Below, one piece after another: positions 18,488 to 22,500 of a stretch of DNA of 22,500 nt (position 1 is the first letter of the stretch; each line of letters opens with the position of its first letter). A program made the translations under genes and the position numbers. The notes beneath the pieces were generated by a model. It had not been told where the DNA came from, made no database searches, and was given only the letters and a program-made list of their open reading frames with translations. Origin of the DNA: Prorocentrum cordatum (taxonomy: Eukaryota; Sar; Dinophyceae; Prorocentrales; Prorocentraceae); the NCBI GenBank assembly GCA_963575745.1, contig CAUYUJ010016483.1, positions 47,501-70,000 of the forward strand, given 5' to 3'.

Positions 18488-18772
18488 TTCTTTTAAGCAG
18501 TGTGGGTGAGTCGCGGGGTGGGTCGCGGGTGGGTCGCGGGTGGGTCGCGGGTGGGTCGCGGGCGGGTCGCGGGTGGGTCGCGGGCGGGGTCGCGGGTGGG
18601 TAGCGGGTGGGTCGCGGGTGGGTCGCGGGCCAGGTCGCGGGTGGGTCGCGGGGCGGGTCGCGGGTGGGTCGCGTGTGGGTCGCGGGGTGGGTCGCGGGGT
18701 GGGTCGCGGGTGGATCGCGGGCGGGTCGCGGGGTGGGTCGCGGGGTGGGTCGCGGGCCGTGTGGCGGAGGGG
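18488..18772. repeat. 11-bp GTGGGTCGCGG minisatellite, module 1
   Basis: The unit is GTGGGTCGCGG, frequently 12 bp with an extra G. About 24 units. The core TCGCGGGTG is also the core of the 18-bp satellite at 8096-9310. The 11-bp period cycles all frames, producing [11 protein letters not shown]-type and [11 protein letters not shown]-type frames on the two strands. Confidence 0.95.
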
Positions 18773-18774
18773 AC

Positions 18775-18944
18775 GGTGCCAATCAACAAGAAATAAAAAC
18801 AACAACATCAACAAAAACAGCAACATCAACAACAACACCATCAACAACAACAACGAGAGCCAGCATCGCGGAATCCCATTTCATCCACGCGCCCAGGGAC
18901 AGTGAATGACCGTTCGGCCCCCTCATTCTGACAGAACGCCTGCC
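18775..18944. repeat. Right boundary of module 1 (CAACAA tract plus unique block)
   Basis: A CAACAACATCAACAAC-rich stretch (18785-18855) is followed by a unique block containing CGCGGAATCCCATTTCA, CCACGCGCCCAGGGACAG and TGAATGACCGTTCG. The same series in the same order follows the third array at 20834-20970. Confidence 0.8.
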
Positions 18945-19152
18945 AGGCAGCATCTGGCATCACTCTACCATACCTGAACGTGCCAACGGGCACGATGGCG
19001 GATCAAGTTACACAGCGGCTTGCGCCAATAATTTGAATTGCCCGACACATGTTGTCACGGCAGCATTCGTTTGCCATGGCAGGTCCCTCGGCTGCGACTG
19101 TTTGGGCCGTCGCCGTGCTGGCGCAGATACATTATGTGTGCGCCTGTGCCGG
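18945..19152. other. Unique sequence between modules 1 and 2
   Basis: This stretch is not repetitive, with no recognised gene. It contains GCCTGCCAGGCAGCATCTGGC near 18938-18958, a small inverted arrangement. Confidence 0.4.
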
Positions 19153-19256
19153 CAATGAAGTACGTAGCACCCACCAATTGCGGATAAGAGTGAGGAGGCG
19201 GGCGCGGGCGACGCGGGCGTCGAGCCGGCGGACCTCGTGGCCCTCACCTTCCCTGT
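19153..19256. repeat. Left boundary of GTGGGTCGCGG module 2
   Basis: GTAGCACCC and TTGCGGATAAGAGTGAGG match the left boundary of module 1. GC-rich GCGGGCGCGGGCGACGCGGG follows. Confidence 0.7.
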
Positions 19257-19257
19257 C

Positions 19258-19315
19258 GATGGCGCCCTCCTCCTCCTCCTCCGCCTCCTCTTCCTCGTCC
19301 GCGTCATCGTCCTCA

Positions 19316-19371
<56 letters not shown>

Positions 19372-19617
19372 CGCTTCCTCCTCCTCCTCCTCCACCTCCT
19401 CCTCTTCCTCCTTTCTTCCTCCTCCCATCCCGATCCTCCCCCCTCCTCCTTTCCGTCGTCGTCGTCCTCCTCCCCCTCCTCCCTCCTTTCTCGTCGTCCC
19501 CCTCCGTCCCACCCTCCTTTTTTCCTCCTCGCCCTCGTCGTCGGCCTCTTCGTCGTCGTCGTCGTCGTCGTCGTCTTCCTCCTCCTGCTCCTCGCCCTGC
19601 TCCTCCTCCCCTCCTCC
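19258..19617. repeat. (TCC)n and (GTC)n tracts of module 2
   Basis: TCC runs surround a pure GTC block at 19317-19371, and a second GTC block lies at 19545-19575. In 7649-7987 a GGA tract and a GTC tract likewise precede a TCGCGGG-core array, although GGA and TCC are opposite strands. Confidence 0.95.
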
Positions 19618-19656
19618 GCGGAGCACGCGCGCACGCCAGGGGGGTGGGTCGCGGGC

Positions 19657-19850
19657 TTGTTCAGTGAACGTAGTTTGGGTCGCGGTTGGGTCGCGGGCTC
19701 TCCACCTCCACCTGGAAGGGATTCAAAAAAACCCGCCACAGGCGCCGAACATTTTGGTTTGTACACTGAACGCGGTTTGGGTCGCGGTTGGGTCGCAGGT
19801 TCTCCATTTGGAACGAATGCAAAAGAAGCCCGCCGCAGGCGCCGAACATT
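19657..19850. repeat. ~95-bp tandem duplication in module 2
   Basis: Two units (19657-19758 and 19759-19850) share CACTGAACG-like starts, TTTGGGTCGCGGTTGGGTCG, a TCTCCA block and CCGCCRCAGGCGCCGAACATT. The units have diverged by substitutions and a short length difference. The embedded GGGTCGCGG words suggest that this unit may be an ancestor or a by-product of the 11-bp array that follows. Confidence 0.85.
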
Positions 19851-19852
19851 CA

Positions 19853-19998
19853 GGGTGGGTCGCGGGGTGGGTCGCGGGTGGGTCGCGGCGGGTCGTGGGT
19901 GGGTCGCGGGTGGGTCGCGGGTGGGTCGCGGGGTGGGTCGCGGGTGGGTCGCGGGTGGGTCGCCGGTGGGTCGCTGGTGGGTCGCGGGGTGGGGGCAC
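19853..19998. repeat. 11-bp GTGGGTCGCGG minisatellite, module 2
   Basis: About 13 units of GTGGGTCGCGG, with variants GTGGGTCGCCG and GTGGGTCGCTG towards the right end. Confidence 0.95.
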
Positions 19999-20440
19999 CT
20001 GTGCCGCTGGGTGCCCTCGTGGCGTCCCAGGAAAACAGGCGGGTTGGCAGCCCGATCGTCACCACAGCTCGACGGGGCTGTGGGAGAGACTCTTGCCCTG
20101 TGGTTGGCCAGCCACAATCGGTGCGGGCCCGCCGTACCACCCCTGAGAGGCCCGATGGGGTTACTCGAAGGGGTCCCCCAGCGTGGGGGGCGCGGGAACT
20201 TAAGTCCTTGGGCAGCGGGACCTCCGCTGCTTGAGGCCGGCGGCCAAGTGGGGGTGGTGCCGGTGGCCGTGTCTCGGGGTGGCATCTCGAGGCACCTCGC
20301 AACGGCGGCGCGGATAACGCCGGGGGCGGTCCGTGCCGCCGTTCGTGTTGCGAGGTCCGACTGCGTGTGAATTCACGCAGGCACCTCGGGCACTTCCGTT
20401 CGGGTTGTGTCGCTCAGGTGTTCTGTCCGGGCACAAACGG
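19999..20440. other. GC-rich unique spacer between modules 2 and 3
   Basis: This is non-repetitive GC-rich DNA. Plus-strand frames are open but show no known domain. It contains the compound hairpin at 20294-20356, listed separately. Confidence 0.45.
20294..20356. repeat. Compound GC-rich hairpin
   Basis: ACCTCGC at 20294-20300 pairs with GCGAGGT at 20350-20356. Directly inside, AACGGCGGCGCGG (20301-20313) pairs with CCGTGCCGCCGTT (20331-20343) with one G-T type mismatch. A 6-nt bulge lies on the right side and the loop is 17 nt. The stem totals 20 bp. It may be a structured RNA or a recombination or terminator-like hairpin. The role is unknown. Confidence 0.65.
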
Positions 20441-20833
20441 TCGCGGGGAGGGTCGCGGGGTGGGTCGCGGGCGGGTCGCGGGGTGGATCGCGTGTGGGTC
20501 GCGGGTGGTCGCGGGTGTGTCGCGGGTGGGTCGCGGGTGGGTCGCGGGGTGGGTCGCGGGTGGGTCGCGGTGGGTCGTGGGTGTGTCGCGGGCGGGTCGC
20601 GGGTGGGTCGCGGGGTGTGTCGCGGGTGGGTCGCGGGTCGCGGGTGGGTCGCTGGTGGGTCGCTGGTGGGTCGCGGGTTGGGTCTCGGGGTGGGTTGCGG
20701 GCGGGTCGCTCATCGCGTGTGCGTCGCGGGGTGGTCGCGGGTGGGTCGCGGGGTGGGTCGCGGGTGGGTCGCGGGCGGTCGCGGGTGGGTCGCGGGGTGG
20801 GTCGCGGGTGGGTCGCGGGGTGGGTCGCGGGTG
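20441..20833. repeat. 11-bp GTGGGTCGCGG minisatellite, module 3
   Basis: About 35 units of GTGGGTCGCGG with length variants (GTGTGTCGCGG, GGTCGCGGGTGG). It is the longest of the three arrays. Confidence 0.95.
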
Positions 20834-20970
20834 GGACGACGACAACCAACAACAAGTAGCAACAACAACATCACAAAAAAACCCGCATCGTGGAATTCCT
20901 TTTCACCCACGCGCCCAGAGACAGTGAATCACCGTTCGTTTCAGCCCCCTCACTCTGACGCATTGCCTTT
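20834..20970. repeat. Right boundary of module 3 (CAACAA tract plus unique block)
   Basis: ACAACCAACAACAAGTAGC is followed by CGCATCGTGGAATTCCTTTT, CACCCACGCGCCCAGAGACAG, TGAATCACCGTTCG and CCCCCTCACTCTGACG. It is the homologue of 18775-18944, in the same orientation. Confidence 0.8.
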
Positions 20971-21109
20971 GCAATAAGTTGGCCTGGCTCCCCTCCCTCT
21001 CCTCCCCTCCTGGTGGCAGCGCGTTCGGCGGAATACATCGTTGACGCGTTTGCCTATAGTTTCAGCGTCCGCTTCCTCGTCGTTGTCTTCCTCCTCGCGC
21101 CAGCATTGT

Positions 21110-21740
21110 CTCCGTTTCGGGCGCTCCTTGGGCCGTCTTGGAGCCGTCTAGGGTCGTCTTGGAGCTCTCGTGGGGGACTCTTGAGCAGTCTTGGGACAGT
21201 ATTTGGGGCCTCTTGGGCTGTCTTGGAGCGTCGGAAGCTGGACAAGGCGAGAACCCGATCACACGGAAACGCTTCAGGAACATCCTTGATGTTTACCTTT
21301 TGGGGGACCTTTTTTTTTGTCTGGGCATTTTCTAGGGGGGAAGGCTCGAGATGTCAGTTCGTATCCCTCCTCTTGGGTCCTTCTCGGGGCCGTGTTGGGG
21401 CCCTCTTTGGCAGTCATGGGCGCCAATTGGGTCGTGCTGGAACCGTCCAGGACCGTCGTGGGGCCCTCTTGGAGGCAGTCTTGGTATTCTCCCGGGGGTC
21501 TCTGGGGCCGTCTTGAGACGTCGGAAGGTCGAAGAGGCGAGAGCCCCAGAACCATGGAAACACCCAAGGGTACTCACTGATGATTGTCTCTCGAGGCCCT
21601 CTTGGGAAGGCTATTTGGGGCTCGTTTGGGACGCTTCGAAGGCCTCGCGGGCCGTCTTAGGCCATCGTGAGGCCAACGTGGTTCCTCTTGGAGCGATATT
21701 GGGCCGTCTTGGCGACATCTGGGCCTCGGGAGTGCAAGTC
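21110..21740. repeat. Dispersed CTTGGGG-unit repeat, block E
   Basis: Degenerate CTTGGGCCGTCTTGGAG units are interrupted by two related spacers about 290 bp apart: GTCGGAAGCTGGACAAGGCG (about 21230) and GTCGGAAGGTCGAAGAGGCG (about 21520). The marker GGAAGGCTCGAG then GTTCGT at about 21338-21362 matches block C at about 13095-13125. No GGA tract precedes this copy. Confidence 0.75.
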
Positions 21741-22500
21741 GGTCGCATTCTGCGAGGGATCGTTGCCTCGGGAAGAGGGGGTGGTGGGTGGTGCATGCCC
21801 CTATGCGCTTCCCGAAGGGAGGGGGGGCTCAGACAATTACCGAAAACCTACCAGATAGCACTTGGCATTCCAGCACGCGGAACGATTCGAGCAGTGAAAA
21901 TGTGGTTGCTAGGATGCTCGCCAGCGGGTTCACAAATACGGCCAGCATCACGGCTTCCCAACATGTCAAAGCGCGTCGGAACGATGAAATGATTCAGCAT
22001 GCAGGGGAATATGAGCATGCCAAGATGATGCTTGCAATGTGCCCCACTCCGGATACAGATTTTGACGGGAATGCTGATTTGGCCCTCATAACGATGCCCC
22101 GACAACAAGTGTCCACACCCATGGCGGGAAGGCGATGCAACATGATAACAACCACAACTGCGAAATGCCTTAGCTTCGTTCCCCTCCCCCCCAACCTCAA
22201 AGTTGAAGTGTCCACATTTTGTCACTGGCCTTTGGCCTGCCGCCAGGGGGGGCATACATGTTGGTCCGACGTACTTTAATAACTCAAGGTCTTGGCGAGA
22301 CACGTGTGGACTCTGTTAGTCCACCCACCGAAGGTGTGGAAAAGTTCTCAAGCTTTCGGTTACGGAACTACCACTGCTCCAGAATGGGAGAACGTGGACG
22401 AGACCCCCATTCCGGAAGGGTTTAATGATAAACGAATTTTAGTTCTTACTCTTGGCCCAATCGTTCCGGGGGGTTCAGCGTGTATTCAGTATCTGGCTGT
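21741..22500. other. Unique sequence, no recognisable gene
   Basis: A plus-strand frame of about 163 codons (21788-22279) and an overlapping minus-strand frame of about 151 codons (21848-22303) are open. Neither shows a domain I recognise, and both could be chance. A small hairpin, GTGGACT-5 nt-AGTCCAC, lies at 22306-22324. The right edge may enter a gene that continues beyond the window. Confidence 0.4.

Noticed and set aside
18252-20977. Arg/Pro/Thr-rich (minus) and Gly/Trp/Val/Arg-rich (plus) frames of 100-425 codons
   Set aside because: Products of the 11-bp array, which reads the same motif in every frame, plus GTC/TCC tracts.
21788-22303. Opposed frames of about 163 and 151 codons
   Set aside because: No recognised family or motif, and the two overlap on opposite strands, so at most one could be real. 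Kept as unassigned sequence.
22306-22324. 7-bp hairpin GTGGACT / AGTCCAC
   Set aside because: Too short to distinguish from chance, with no following T-run or other context.

Overview
This looks like a repeat-saturated stretch of a eukaryotic nuclear genome, most likely a dinoflagellate. I infer this from three things: a LINE-type reverse transcriptase of the kind I associate with dinoflagellate genomes, the absence of any compact bacterial-style gene arrangement, and the very GC-rich, multi-family micro- and minisatellite content. The genus cannot be settled from the sequence, and the assignment is an inference from family resemblance and composition. I see no convincing intact host protein gene, tRNA or rRNA. 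Almost every long open frame here comes from tandem repeats whose period is a multiple of three, or from GC-rich sequence that is poor in stop codons.

Layout. 1-3800: two copies (about 255-935 and 3100-3775) of a dispersed family built from degenerate CTTGGGGCC-type units, separated by a CGATT-rich tract (1425-1640) and a GC-rich zone with several dispersed and tandem duplications (1730-3050). 3800-6240: mostly unique DNA holding a cluster of inverted-repeat elements: 4674-4701, 4836-4955, 5094-5248 (perfect 44-bp arms), 5416-5586 (171-bp MITE-like element), 5600-5844 and 6035-6128.

6336-10277: a decayed LINE reverse transcriptase. It carries one in-frame stop, a frameshift, and a 2.28-kb insertion at 7377-9655. 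The insertion has short terminal inverted repeats, a CCAGAC direct repeat at its junctions, and an interior made almost entirely of satellites (CGGTT, GGA, GTC and an 18-bp array). 10802-10971 is a second copy of the 171-bp MITE-like element.

11180-12090: GT-rich, CTC and 14-bp repeats. 12735-13520: GGA tract plus CTTGGGG block C. 13560-15480: GC-rich DNA, homopolymer runs and a 650-bp tetranucleotide field ending in (TA)13. 15750-16600: GAT/GGA repeats plus CTTGGGG block D. 16718-18220: a 77-bp tandem duplication, a 1.1-kb ATG field with periodic GTGTCCC interruptions, and a 12-bp GATCGA minisatellite. 18379-20970: three modules built on an 11-bp GTGGGTCGCGG array, sharing non-repetitive flanking sequences. 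21110-21740: CTTGGGG block E. 21790-22500: apparently unique sequence without a recognisable gene.

The genes do not form a pathway. The unifying theme is modular repeat biology: the same satellite types recur in the same order, attached to shared non-satellite boundary sequences, which suggests that composite satellite cassettes are dispersed as units.
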